Of a stretch of DNA of 64,000 bases, positions 52,548 to 61,188 are shown one piece after another. The stretch is from Bog-473 sp963809825 (GTDB lineage: Bacteria > Actinomycetota > Acidimicrobiia > Acidimicrobiales > RAAP-2), in the NCBI GenBank assembly GCA_963809825.1, contig CAWELJ010000004.1, positions 124,001 to 188,000 on the forward strand, read 5' to 3'. Numbering within the stretch: the stretch's first letter is position 1; each line of letters starts with the position of its first letter. Made by a program: the position numbers and the translations under genes. The notes below the pieces were generated by a model, which saw only the letters and a list, made by a program, of their open reading frames with translations, searched no databases and was not told where the DNA came from.

Positions 52548-53753
52548 TCAGCCTCCGGCCGGCAGCACCGTGTCGGGCAGCGGGTGCCGGTACAGGGCGG
52601 CCGCGTTCTCGCAGCACATGGCGCGCAGCTCGTCGGCGGGGATGTGGCCCCAGCACTTCTCGATCACGTCCTGGGTGTCGGGCCACGTGCTGTCGCCGTG
52701 CGGGTAGTCGACCTCGACCATGATGTGACCGACGCCGATGGCGTGGCGGGTGTCGATGGTCGAGGGGTCGTCGATCGTGCAGAACCAGAAGTTGCGCCGC
52801 AACACCTCGGCGGGCCGCACGTCCCAGGCCCGCCCGTAACCGGAGCGGTCGACGATGTTGTTCAGGCGGTCGACGAGCATGGCCACCCAGCCGATGCCAC
52901 CCTCGCTCATGGCGATCTTGAGCGTTGGATGGCGCAGCGCATAGCCGGACCAGAGCCACTCGGCGCAGGCGGTGAGCGACAGCTGGCCGAAGAGCGTGGC
53001 CCCGAGGTGGAGGGCGTCCAGCCCGGCCCCGGGCGGGGCCGGGGTCAGGCCCGAGCTGCCGACGTGCAGCGAGACGACGGAGTCCGTCTCGACCACGGCC
53101 GCCATGATCGGGTCCCAATGCGCCCGGTCCCACAGCGAGGGCAGCCCGATCTCGTGCGGGCGCTCGGGGAACGTCACCGACGTGAAGCCGCGGTCGGCGT
53201 TGCGGCGGATCTCGGCCACGGCGAGGTCGGGCTCGGCCAGGTACGTGATCCCGAGCGGGACGATGCGATCGGGGTGGCGCGAGTGCCACTCCTCGAAGAG
53301 CCAGTCGTTCCAGGCCCGGACGCAGGCCAGGCCCAGCTCGCGATCGTCGGCGTCGAAGAACACGCGGCCGCAGAAGCCGGTGATCATGGACGGGAAGTTC
53401 ACTGAGGCCCAGACCCCGTTGATGTCCATGTCGCGCACGCGGGCGTCGACGTCGTAGCAGCCCCGGCGCATCTGGTCGAAGCGGAAGGGCTCCAGCCGCA
53501 CCGTCTCGGGCCGGCGCCCGGCGACCGCGTTCATGCCCACCTGGGTGTAGCGCTCGCCCTCGAACTCCCACACCTGGTGACCCTCCGGCGTCTCGACGAT
53601 GCGGGGCGCCCGGTCCTGCAGCGCCGCCGGCAGCCGGCCTTCGAAGGTGTGCGGGGGCTCGACCACGTGGTCGTCGACCGAGATCACCGTGTAGCGCACC
53701 GCCCGGGGCTCGGGCTCGGGGAGGAAGAGGTCCTCGGCAGGTGCGCGTTGCAC
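52548..53753 (-). CDS. Amidohydrolase family protein (amidohydrolase-2, ACMSD-like)
   Basis: A 401-residue TIM-barrel hydrolase/decarboxylase-type enzyme. SVDDHVVEPP at the N terminus replaces the usual DxHxH with D-D-H, a variant common in actinobacterial amidohydrolase-2 proteins. Later segments are FPSMITGFCGRVF, VSLHVGSSG, IAMSEGGIGW and MVEVDYPHGDSTWP (the conserved acidic metal ligand region). Such proteins often decarboxylate or hydrolyse ring-cleavage products. It is paired with the class II aldolase downstream and follows TetR, consistent with a regulated catabolic unit. Confidence 0.85.
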   Translation of the reverse strand: MQRAPAEDLFLPEPEPRAVRYTVISVDDHVVEPPHTFEGRLPAALQDRAPRIVETPEGHQVWEFEGERYTQVGMNAVAGRRPETVRLEPFRFDQMRRGCYDVDARVRDMDINGVWASVNFPSMITGFCGRVFFDADDRELGLACVRAWNDWLFEEWHSRHPDRIVPLGITYLAEPDLAVAEIRRNADRGFTSVTFPERPHEIGLPSLWDRAHWDPIMAAVVETDSVVSLHVGSSGLTPAPPGAGLDALHLGATLFGQLSLTACAEWLWSGYALRHPTLKIAMSEGGIGWVAMLVDRLNNIVDRSGYGRAWDVRPAEVLRRNFWFCTIDDPSTIDTRHAIGVGHIMVEVDYPHGDSTWPDTQDVIEKCWGHIPADELRAMCCENAAALYRHPLPDTVLPAGG

Positions 53754-53792
53754 GTCCGGAGTATGCCCGAGGTCGTCGGCGGCTGCTACTCG

Positions 53793-54452
53793 TCAGCGCT
53801 GGTCGAGGAGCCTCGACAGCTGCGCGACGCTGAGCGGCCGGTGGGTGGGCGGCTCGGGACCCGGACGCAGCCCGTCGAGCGCCAGCTCGAGGAAGCGGAG
53901 CGACGGCTTCGACGCCGGCGTGTCGCACAAGTCGGCGATGGATCGCACGGCCTTCAGCACGAAGACGACGTCGGTCACCTCGACGTCGGCGCGCAGCGTT
54001 CCCGCCTGCTTGCTCCGCTCCACGATCTCGGCCAGGAGAGGGGCGATCTGTGTCAGCCCGGCACCGCGCTTCGACCCCCAGGGGGCCGCGGACACGGTGG
54101 CCCGCCACACGCTCGGCACCTCGATGCAGCGCCGCACGAATTCGAAGACCGCCTCGCCGGGCGGTGTGTCGGTCAAGACCGTCTCGGCGATCTCGCGGTT
54201 GCGCCGCCGCGCCGCGTCCACCACGGCATTGAAGAGATCCGCCTTGTTGGGGAAGCGACGGTAGAGGGTGCCCACACCCACGTCGGCCCGGGTGGCGATG
54301 GCCTCCATGGACGCGTCGTACCCCTGCTCGGCGAAGACATCGCGCGCGGCGGTCAGGATCCGGCCGAGGTTGAGCTCGGCGTCACGCCGGAGTGGTCGCG
54401 CTGCGTCGACCGCGGGCGGCACCTGGGCCTCCGGCATGCTGCGTCGGGTCAC
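53793..54452 (-). CDS. TetR-family transcriptional regulator
   Basis: A 219-residue repressor-type regulator. The helix-turn-helix domain is at about 25-75: ILTAARDVFAEQGYDASMEA, IATRADVGVGTLYRRFPNKADL. The C-terminal ligand domain is helical. Its ATG overlaps the stop of the DHA2 transporter gene by four bases (ATGA), the classic arrangement of a TetR repressor with the efflux pump it controls. The amidohydrolase gene follows 40 bases later on the same strand and may be in the same operon. Confidence 0.9.
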   Translation of the reverse strand: MTRRSMPEAQVPPAVDAARPLRRDAELNLGRILTAARDVFAEQGYDASMEAIATRADVGVGTLYRRFPNKADLFNAVVDAARRRNREIAETVLTDTPPGEAVFEFVRRCIEVPSVWRATVSAAPWGSKRGAGLTQIAPLLAEIVERSKQAGTLRADVEVTDVVFVLKAVRSIADLCDTPASKPSLRFLELALDGLRPGPEPPTHRPLSVAQLSRLLDQR

Positions 54453-55918
54453 GCCAGGTCCTCCGGTCCGAAGGCGATGGCGCCGACGATCACCTCTGCC
54501 TCCGCCGTCAACGCGCGATGCCGTTCACGCACCACGATGGAGGGCGCCTCTCGTCGCGGGATCAGCAGCGCGGCCAGCGCGGCCACGACCAGGCCGGCGC
54601 CACTGACCGCGAAGGCCAGGACGTAACCCCGCTCGGTCGGGTAGCCGTCGCTCAGCACTGTGCCGATGACGAGGCTGGTCGCGACCCCGCTGCCCAGTGC
54701 GGCACCGATACTGCGGATGTTGGTGTTCATCCCTGTGGCGACACCCGTCTGCTCGGGCGGCACGGCCTCGATGATGAGGTTCGCCATGCTGGCGAAGCCC
54801 AGGGCGATGCCGATGCCGAGCAGACCGGTTGCGGCGTACATCGACCAGGCGTGGCTGTGGCTCAGCACGAGGAGCAGGTAGCTCGAGGCGGCGAAGAGCG
54901 AGCCGGCCACGAGCACGAGCTTGGAGCCGACGAGCACCGAGAGCCGCCCGGTCATCGGCGCCACGATCACCATGGCCGCGGCGAAGGGCAGCAGGTAGAG
55001 GCCCGACTGGGTCACCGAGGCCCCGAACCCGTAGCCGACGTTGGTCGGCGTCTGGGTGAATTGGGGGAGGGCGACGAACATGGCGAACATGCCGAATCCG
55101 AAGAGCAACGCGGAGAGGTTCGTGGTCCAGACGGCCCGGATGCGCATCATCTTCATGTCGACCAGTGGTGAGGCGGAGCGGTTCTCCGAGATGATCCATA
55201 CCACGATGAGGACGGCGGTGGCGACGGCGAGCCCGAGGACGGTCACGTTGCCCCAGCCCCACGTGGGCGCGTAGGAGATGGCGAGCAGTCCCGTCACCAG
55301 CCAGCCCGACATGAGGACCGCGCCCAGCCAATCGATGCGGCCCGGGGAGCGAACCGGCGACTCGGGCACGAACACGAACGTGGCGATGGTCGCCATGACC
55401 GACATCATGAGCGGGAACCAGAAGAGCCAGTGGTAGTCGAGGTGCACGAGGATCGGACCGGCCAGCACGATGCCGGCGCCTGCCCCGGCGCCGAGGATGG
55501 CCGACATGACGCCGATGGCACCCGCCACCAGCTCGGCGGGGAACTCGTCGCGGACGATGCCGAAGGCGAGCGGGAACACGGCCCCGGCCGCGCCTTGGAT
55601 CACCCGTCCGACCAGCATCACCGGCAGCGTGGTGGCCAACGCGCTGATCAATGTACCGAGCGAGAGGGCGATGAGAACGGCGACGAGGATCTTCTCCTTG
55701 CCCATCATGTCGCCCACCCGGCCCAGGGTCGGCGTGGCGATGGCGGCGCTCAACAGGTACGCGGTCAACAGCCAGCTCGCCCCGCTCTCCGACGTGTGCA
55801 ACGTGTGCTCGAGCTGGGGAATGGCGGGGATGATGAGCGACTGCAGCAGGCTGAACGCCAGTGCCGCCGTGGCGAGGGTTGCGAAGGTGACGCGGTAGTT
55901 GCTGTGCGAGCGGGCCAC
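54449..55918 (-). CDS. MFS drug exporter, DHA2 (EmrB-like) family
   Basis: A 489-residue transporter with 14 predicted helices. It starts after VARSHSNYRVTFATLATAAL; characteristic motifs are LGRVGDMMGKEKILV (loop 2-3), GRVIQGAAGAVFPLAFGIV (helix 4-5 motif) and GMNTNIRSIGAALG. DHA2 members use proton motive force to expel drugs or metabolites. GTG 55918 is the favoured start; the frame is open upstream to 56041 but that part is not family-like. It is divergent from a second DHA2 gene at 56062, and its own stop overlaps the TetR start. Confidence 0.85.
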   Translation of the reverse strand: MARSHSNYRVTFATLATAALAFSLLQSLIIPAIPQLEHTLHTSESGASWLLTAYLLSAAIATPTLGRVGDMMGKEKILVAVLIALSLGTLISALATTLPVMLVGRVIQGAAGAVFPLAFGIVRDEFPAELVAGAIGVMSAILGAGAGAGIVLAGPILVHLDYHWLFWFPLMMSVMATIATFVFVPESPVRSPGRIDWLGAVLMSGWLVTGLLAISYAPTWGWGNVTVLGLAVATAVLIVVWIISENRSASPLVDMKMMRIRAVWTTNLSALLFGFGMFAMFVALPQFTQTPTNVGYGFGASVTQSGLYLLPFAAAMVIVAPMTGRLSVLVGSKLVLVAGSLFAASSYLLLVLSHSHAWSMYAATGLLGIGIALGFASMANLIIEAVPPEQTGVATGMNTNIRSIGAALGSGVATSLVIGTVLSDGYPTERGYVLAFAVSGAGLVVAALAALLIPRREAPSIVVRERHRALTAEAEVIVGAIAFGPEDLA

Positions 55919-56061
55919 GGGTTCGGAGGTCCCCCCAGAGACGGAATGGTTGGTTCCGGTTATGCTACCTGAGCGGCTCGGGCCCTTCGTGCCGCGGGCC
56001 CGGTCGCAAGGGAGGACGAGCTGCCAGCGACGCACGCGCACCGCCGGAACGGCGCGCCGAC

Positions 56062-57792
56062 ATGACCGACCTGATCAGCCCCGAGACGTCCCGGGCCGCG
56101 GCGCCGGCCGGCGCCGCGGCCGCTCACGCCAACGACACGCATCGCTGGGCGGCGTTGTTCATCACGACGCTCGGCATGCTCATGGCGACCATCGACGCCT
56201 CCATCGTCCTCATCGCCCTGCCGGACATCTTCCGCGGCATCCATCTCGACCCGCTCCTGCCCTCGAACACCTTCTTCCTGCTCTGGATGATCCTCGGCTT
56301 CCTCATCGTCACCAGCGTGCTGGTCGTGAGCCTCGGCCGCCTGGGCGACCTCTACGGGCGCGTCCGCATGTACAACCTGGGCTTCGCCGTCTTCACCTTC
56401 TTCTCCCTGCTGCTGAGCATCACCTGGATGACCGGCACCGCCGGCGGCATCTGGCTCATCGTCATGCGGATCTTCCAGGGGGTGGGCGCGGCCATGCTCA
56501 TGGCCAACTCGGCCGCCATCCTGACCGACGCCTTCCCGCCCGACCGCCGCGGCTTCGCCCTCGGCATCAACCAGGCCGCCGCCATCAGCGGCACCTTCAT
56601 CGGGCTCCTCCTGGGCGGGATCCTCGCCCCGATCAACTGGCGGCTGATCTTCCTCGTCTCCGTGCCGATAGGGCTCTTCGCCACCGTCTGGGGCTATGTC
56701 TCGCTCAAGGAGGTGGCCCGCGGCTCGCGGGCCCGCATCGACTGGTGGGGCAACGCCACCTTCGCCATCGGGCTCGTCCTGGTCATGGTCGGGATCACCT
56801 ACGGGATCGAGCCCTACGGGAGTTCGTCCATGGGCTGGACCAACCCGACCGTCCTGGCCGAGCTCGCGACCGGCGTGGCCTTCCTCGTGCTCTTCTGCTT
56901 CATTGAGCTCCACACCGCCGAACCCATGTTCCGATTGCAGCTCTTCAAGATCCGCGCCTTCTCGGCCGGCGTCTTCGCCAGCTTCCTCGGGGCGCTCGGC
57001 CGCGGCGGACTGATGTTCATGCTCATCATCTGGCTGCAGGGCATCTGGCTCCCCCGCCACGGCTACACCTTCGCCGTGACGCCCCTGTGGGCCGGGATCT
57101 ACCTGATCCCGCTGACCGCCGGCTTCCTGATCGGCGGGCCGATCTCGGGCATCCTCTCGGACCGCTACGGCTCGCGGCCTTTCGCCACCGGCGGCATGCT
57201 CGGGAGCGCGGTCGCCTTCTTCCTCCTGGAACAGGTGCCCGTGGACTTCTCCTACGAATCCTTCGGCATCTTGCTCTTCTTCACGGGTCTGGTGATGTCG
57301 GCGTTCGGTGCATCGAACCGCACCGGCGTGATGAACAGCCTCCCGGCGGCGGACCGCGGTGCGGGGTCGGGTATGAACACGACCTTCCAGAACTCGGCCC
57401 AGGTGCTCTCCATCGGCATCTTCTTCACCCTCATCATCGTGGGCCTCTCCGACCACCTGCCCGCCGCACTGGTCGGCGGCCTGACCGCGCACGGGGTCCC
57501 GCTTCCCACCGCCCAGTCGATCTCGCACCTCCCACCGGTCTCCACGCTGTTCGCCGCCTTCCTCGGCTACAACCCGGCCGCCCACCTCCTCGGACCTCAC
57601 GTGCTCTCACAGCTGACACCGGGCCAGCGCACCACCGTCACCGGTGAGAGCTTCTTCCCCGGCCTCATCACGAACTCGTTCAAGGACGGGCTGCACACCG
57701 CCTTCAACTTCGCCATCGTGATGTGCCTGGCGGGAGCGGCCTGCTCGTGGACGCGGGGCGGCAAGGGACCCGCCCTCGCCGACGTGGCCTAG
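56062..57792 (+). CDS. MFS transporter, DHA2 family, second copy
   Basis: A 576-residue transporter with 14 helices. ALFITTLGMLMATIDASIVLI (20 of these residues form helix 1) opens the membrane part; LGRLGDLYGRVRMYN is the loop 2-3 motif and RIFQGVGAAMLMANSAAI the helix 5 motif. A long extracytoplasmic insert between the last helices (about 480-540, with HLLGPHVLSQLTPGQ) is seen in several actinobacterial members. Substrate unknown. It is divergent from the gene at 54449 across 143 bases, and the TetR protein might control both. Confidence 0.85.
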   Translation: MTDLISPETSRAAAPAGAAAAHANDTHRWAALFITTLGMLMATIDASIVLIALPDIFRGIHLDPLLPSNTFFLLWMILGFLIVTSVLVVSLGRLGDLYGRVRMYNLGFAVFTFFSLLLSITWMTGTAGGIWLIVMRIFQGVGAAMLMANSAAILTDAFPPDRRGFALGINQAAAISGTFIGLLLGGILAPINWRLIFLVSVPIGLFATVWGYVSLKEVARGSRARIDWWGNATFAIGLVLVMVGITYGIEPYGSSSMGWTNPTVLAELATGVAFLVLFCFIELHTAEPMFRLQLFKIRAFSAGVFASFLGALGRGGLMFMLIIWLQGIWLPRHGYTFAVTPLWAGIYLIPLTAGFLIGGPISGILSDRYGSRPFATGGMLGSAVAFFLLEQVPVDFSYESFGILLFFTGLVMSAFGASNRTGVMNSLPAADRGAGSGMNTTFQNSAQVLSIGIFFTLIIVGLSDHLPAALVGGLTAHGVPLPTAQSISHLPPVSTLFAAFLGYNPAAHLLGPHVLSQLTPGQRTTVTGESFFPGLITNSFKDGLHTAFNFAIVMCLAGAACSWTRGGKGPALADVA

Positions 57793-57892
57793 GGAGACCT
57801 GTCGCACCGTCCGCTTCGGCGAGTGCCCGTGACCGTCCCCTCCGCGCGCCCGGCCCGGATGGATACTGGGTCGAACCGAAGAAGGAGGCGAC

Positions 57893-58720
57893 GTGATTGC
57901 ACTCGTCGTGGTGTCGACGTTCGTGGTCCTCGTGTTCAGCATCTTGGTCATGGGGCTCCTCCGCAGCCACGCGGACATCTTGCGGTCACTCCACGAGTTG
58001 GGGGTGGGCGTCGGGGACCCCGCCCCGGCCGGCAACCACGGTTCGGTCGCGGCGGCCGTCGTGACGATGGGACCGACGGCGGCGGGCGGCCCGGCCCTCG
58101 GACCTGCTCCGACCGTGGCGGGTGTCACGCCGGCCGGCGACGCGCGGGCCATTGCCGTGGGGAACGGCGACCACCTCACACTTCTCGGCTTCCTCTCCTC
58201 GGGGTGCGCCACCTGCACGCCGTTCTGGGAGGCGCTCCAGGAGCCGTTCGGCCTGGAGCTGCCGGAGGGGACCCGGGTCATCATCGTGACGAAGGGACAA
58301 GACCGCGAGGTGCCGGGCGAGGTGCAGGCGAGGGCGACGGGCCACGTCCCGGTGGTGATGTCCACCGACGCCTGGGTCGACTACCAGGTGCCCGGCTCGC
58401 CCTTCTTCGTGCTGGTTGACGGCGCGACGGGCCACAAGGTCGGTCAGGGGGTGGCGAGCACCGTCGGCCAGCTGGCCGAGCTCGTCCGGCGCGCCGAGCA
58501 CGACCGGGCACCCCGACGAACGCGGCGTCGACCGCCGCCGGCCACCCTCGATGGCCCCGCGAGGGAGGCGGCCGCCGATGACGTGCTCCGAACCGCAGGG
58601 ATCCTTCCGGGCGACCCCAGCCTGTACCCGCGGACGCTCGAGGACGTGTTCCCGTCCGGACCGGCTGCCCCGGAGCCACCCGGCATGGTCGACGGACGAC
58701 AGGCGCGTACCCACTCGTGA
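57893..58720 (+). CDS. MauD-like membrane-anchored thioredoxin-fold protein
   Basis: A 275-residue protein. An N-terminal helix (3-22, ALVVVSTFVVLVFSILVMGL) anchors it facing outside. After an Ala/Gly/Pro-rich linker a TlpA/MauD-like thioredoxin domain carries the redox motif CATC (Cys105, Cys108; LGFLSSGCATCTPFW) and the cis-Pro region VPGSPFFVLVD. A long disordered C-terminal tail follows. MauD handles the disulfides of methylamine dehydrogenase light chain. It has an ideal ribosome site (AAGGAGG) and begins the mau-like operon; its stop overlaps the next start (GTGA). Confidence 0.82.
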   Translation: MIALVVVSTFVVLVFSILVMGLLRSHADILRSLHELGVGVGDPAPAGNHGSVAAAVVTMGPTAAGGPALGPAPTVAGVTPAGDARAIAVGNGDHLTLLGFLSSGCATCTPFWEALQEPFGLELPEGTRVIIVTKGQDREVPGEVQARATGHVPVVMSTDAWVDYQVPGSPFFVLVDGATGHKVGQGVASTVGQLAELVRRAEHDRAPRRTRRRPPPATLDGPAREAAADDVLRTAGILPGDPSLYPRTLEDVFPSGPAAPEPPGMVDGRQARTHS

Positions 58721-59206
58721 GCACCATCGTTGCCCACGGCATCGTGGCTCGTCTCCCCGACGGCTTCGAAGGACGCATCTTCGTGCGTCAGCGGGCCCTC
58801 GGCGCGACGTACCCCGTCGCACAGTTCGGGACCTTCCCCCTGCCCGACGACATCGGTGATTTCGGCAGCGGCGCCGTCAATCTCATGGGACCCGACGACG
58901 TCTTCGCCACCTTGTTCGAGTATGGGCCGGAAAGCGTCGGCACTGCCCTGTTCGCCCGGCAGGGGAGACCCACGGTCTTCTCGCCGCACGACTTTCTCCC
59001 CGATCGTGCTGCGGCGGGGGCTGGTGGGCCAGTCCGGCACGCAGTGGTTCTTCACCGAAGCGGGCCGGCCCTTTTCGTTCTACGCCGTGCTCGGCAGTCA
59101 TCAGCGCCGGGAGACGCTGGTGCCCCGGGTCAACGCGCTCGTCACGTCACTCGCCCTGCACCCGACGACTCCCGAGCTCCCCGGGGCGAAGCCGCTGTGG
59201 AACTGA
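58717..59206 (+). CDS. Unknown protein of the mau-like cluster, broken by a 1-base frameshift
   Basis: About 162 residues when restored. The first part (GTG 58717) reads AHGIVARLPDGFEGRIFVRQ, TYPVAQFGTFPLPDD, FATLFEYGPESVGTALFARQ. After base 58995 the sensible reading moves to the next frame: SPIVLRRGLVGQSG, TQWFFTEAGRPFSFYAVLGS, ending LHPTTPELPGAKPLWN. Removing one T from TTT (58993-58995) joins them as PHDFSPIVLRR. It has no signal peptide or membrane segment. It is enclosed by coupled mau-like genes, so it is probably needed for the same product. Function unknown; the break may be a sequence error. Confidence 0.6.
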
Positions 59207-59775
59207 TCGGTCTCTACCTCATCGCCGCCGGGCTCCTCGTCGCCGCCGGCACCGCCAAGGCCATCCGGCCGGACGACACCGCCCGCGCCGTCGGCCTCTT
59301 GGTGCCCGGCCCGCACCCGCCGTCGTACGCGCTGCTTCGCCGGGCCATCCGGGCCGGTGCCGGTGCAGAAGCCGCGCTCGGTCTCGTCGCCCTCGTCCTT
59401 CCCCGCCCGCTGACCGCGGCGTTGGTCGCCCTGTCCTACGCGCTGTTCGTCTGCGTGGTCGCCTACGCCCGGGTGCGGGGAGGGCCGTTGTCGACGTGTG
59501 GCTGCTTCGGCCGGATCGACACGCCCGCCACCGGGCTCCACCTGGCCATCGATCTCCTCCTGGCCGGGGCGGCCGCCGCCGTCGCCGCCACTTCTTCTGG
59601 GAGCGGCTCCCTGGCCTCGCTCCTCGCCCACCAGCCCTGGGGCGGGATGCCGTTGCTCCTCGTGAGCGCGGCCGGTCTTTGGCTGACCGTCCTGGCGCTC
59701 ACCGCCCTCGCGACGCTCGAGGGCGTGCGGCAACTCGGGCAGTCACCGGCGGCCAGCCGGACGGCCTCGTGGTGA
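59197..59775 (+). CDS. MauE/DoxX-like membrane protein
   Basis: A 192-residue integral membrane protein with four or five helices: about 3-20, 58-72, 74-92, 112-132 and 150-172. Between helices three and four is STCGCFGRID (Cys101, Cys103), the Cys-x-Cys-Phe-Gly signature of MauE, a VKOR/DoxX-related protein needed to mature the methylamine dehydrogenase light chain. It would pass electrons to or from the MauD-like protein. GTG 59197 overlaps the preceding gene by ten bases, and its stop overlaps the next start (GTGA). Confidence 0.85.
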   Translation: MELIGLYLIAAGLLVAAGTAKAIRPDDTARAVGLLVPGPHPPSYALLRRAIRAGAGAEAALGLVALVLPRPLTAALVALSYALFVCVVAYARVRGGPLSTCGCFGRIDTPATGLHLAIDLLLAGAAAAVAATSSGSGSLASLLAHQPWGGMPLLLVSAAGLWLTVLALTALATLEGVRQLGQSPAASRTASW

Positions 59776-61172
59776 GCGTGGCGAAGGCGCTCGCGGTCCG
59801 CACGGCGGAGTTCCTCGACGGCCGGCTCTCCCGGCGCAGCCTGATCAACCGCTCGGCCTTCGTGGGCAGCGCCGTGGCGATCGGCGCCGGCATGGATCTC
59901 GCGCTCAGACCGGGATCGGCCTACAGCTTGATCTGCGAGTGCGGGAACATCGGCTGTGGCTGCGGCAGTACGTGTTGTTCGGGGTTCTCCGAGTTCTGCT
60001 GCGCGGTCAGTGGATACAACTACTGTCCCGAGAACACCGTCATGGGCGGGTGGTGGATGGCGGACAATTCCTCCTACTGCGGCGGGCCTCGCTACTACAT
60101 GGACTGCAATTCCACCTGCAGCTGCGACACGGGGTGCGGCGGTGGCTTCCCCTATTGCGCGCCGGGCTGCGACCACACCGGCTGCGGCTGCGGCGCGCAG
60201 GGCTGTGACTCCTACCTGACCGGCTGCCTCCAGTTCCGTTACGGCCAGTGCAACCAGAACGTGCCGTGCATGGGCCGGATCGTGTGCCGGGTCGTCGCGT
60301 GCGTGCCCCCGTGGCAGGTGGATCCCTCGTGCACCACCGCCGTCGCCGTGGACAACGGGACCGCCGAGCAGAACGAGCCGTGCTGGACGCCGGCGCCGCC
60401 GGCCCCCCCGTGCGCGTCCCTGGCGACCGGCTGCCAGGTGGTGGGGCTCGCGGCGAGCGCCGACGGCAACGGGTACGCCGTGCTCACGTCGTTCGGGAGG
60501 CTGTTCGCCTACGGCGACTTCCCGACCGAGGGCGACGCGTCCGAGCTGCAACTCGACGCGCCGATCGTCGCCGTTGCCCCGTGTCCGGGCGGCGGCTACC
60601 TCCTGGCCGCGGCGGACGGCGGCATCTTCGACTACGGCGGCGCTCCCTTTCTCGGCTCCATGGGAGGGCGGCACCTGGACGCCCCGGTGGTCGGCATGGC
60701 CGCCACCCCCTCGGGCCGCGGGTACTGGCTGGCGGCGGCGGACGGCGGCATCTTCGACTACGGGGACGCCCCCTTCCTCGGCTCCATGGGCGGGCGGCAC
60801 CTGAACGCCCCGGTGGTCGGCATGGCCGCCACCGCCTCGGGCCGCGGGTACTGGCTGGCGGCGGCGGACGGCGGCATATTCACCTACGGGGACGCCCCCT
60901 TCCTCGGCTCCATGGGCGGGCGGCACCTGAACGCCCCGGTGGTCGGCATGGCCGCCACCCCCTCGGGCCGCGGGTACTGGCTGGCGGCCGCCGACGGCGG
61001 GATCTTCACCTACGGGGACGCCGCATTCGACGGGTCGACCGGCGCCATCCACCTGAACATGCCCGTCGTCGGCCTGGCCCCCTTCGGCAACGACGCCGGC
61101 TACTGGCTGGTCGCTCGCGACGGCGGCATCTTCGCCTTCGGCGGCGCGCCGTTCCTCGGGTCACCGGCGTGA
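59772..61172 (+). CDS. Tat-exported Cys-rich MauA-like domain fused to a repeat (propeller-like) domain
   Basis: A 466-residue protein. Residues 20-50 contain a twin-arginine signal (SRRSLINRSAFVGSAVAIGA), so it is exported folded. Residues 55-204 hold 26 Cys, with MauA-like wording: YCPENTVMGGWWMAD, YCGGPRYYMDCN, RYGQCNQNV, CVPPWQVDPSCTTAVAVD. Trp94/Trp95 and Trp181 are candidates for the Trp pair that forms TTQ in methylamine dehydrogenase light chain. Residues about 215-466 are five or six repeats of about 42 residues (GYWLAAADGGIFDYGDAPFL), probably a beta-propeller, perhaps standing in for the heavy chain. It is coupled to mauE upstream. The substrate and TTQ status are unproven. Confidence 0.78.
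   Translation: MSVAKALAVRTAEFLDGRLSRRSLINRSAFVGSAVAIGAGMDLALRPGSAYSLICECGNIGCGCGSTCCSGFSEFCCAVSGYNYCPENTVMGGWWMADNSSYCGGPRYYMDCNSTCSCDTGCGGGFPYCAPGCDHTGCGCGAQGCDSYLTGCLQFRYGQCNQNVPCMGRIVCRVVACVPPWQVDPSCTTAVAVDNGTAEQNEPCWTPAPPAPPCASLATGCQVVGLAASADGNGYAVLTSFGRLFAYGDFPTEGDASELQLDAPIVAVAPCPGGGYLLAAADGGIFDYGGAPFLGSMGGRHLDAPVVGMAATPSGRGYWLAAADGGIFDYGDAPFLGSMGGRHLNAPVVGMAATASGRGYWLAAADGGIFTYGDAPFLGSMGGRHLNAPVVGMAATPSGRGYWLAAADGGIFTYGDAAFDGSTGAIHLNMPVVGLAPFGNDAGYWLVARDGGIFAFGGAPFLGSPA
60654..61031 (+). repeat. Three near-identical 126-base tandem repeats inside the MauA-like fusion gene
   Basis: Units start at 60654, 60780 and 60906, each beginning GGCTCCATGGG, and encode 42 residues with GSMGGRHLNAPVVGMAAT and the DGGIFDYG stretch. 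More degenerate units flank them (from about 60528 and from 61032). Near-identity at DNA level, including third positions, indicates recent duplication or gene conversion. The repeat count may vary between strains or be miscounted in assembly. Confidence 0.85.
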
Positions 61173-61188
61173 GCAGGAAGGAGCAGTC

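Noticed and set aside
60654..61031. Tandem repeats considered as a CRISPR array
   Set aside because: Units are contiguous 126-base coding repeats without spacers, in frame with a protein.
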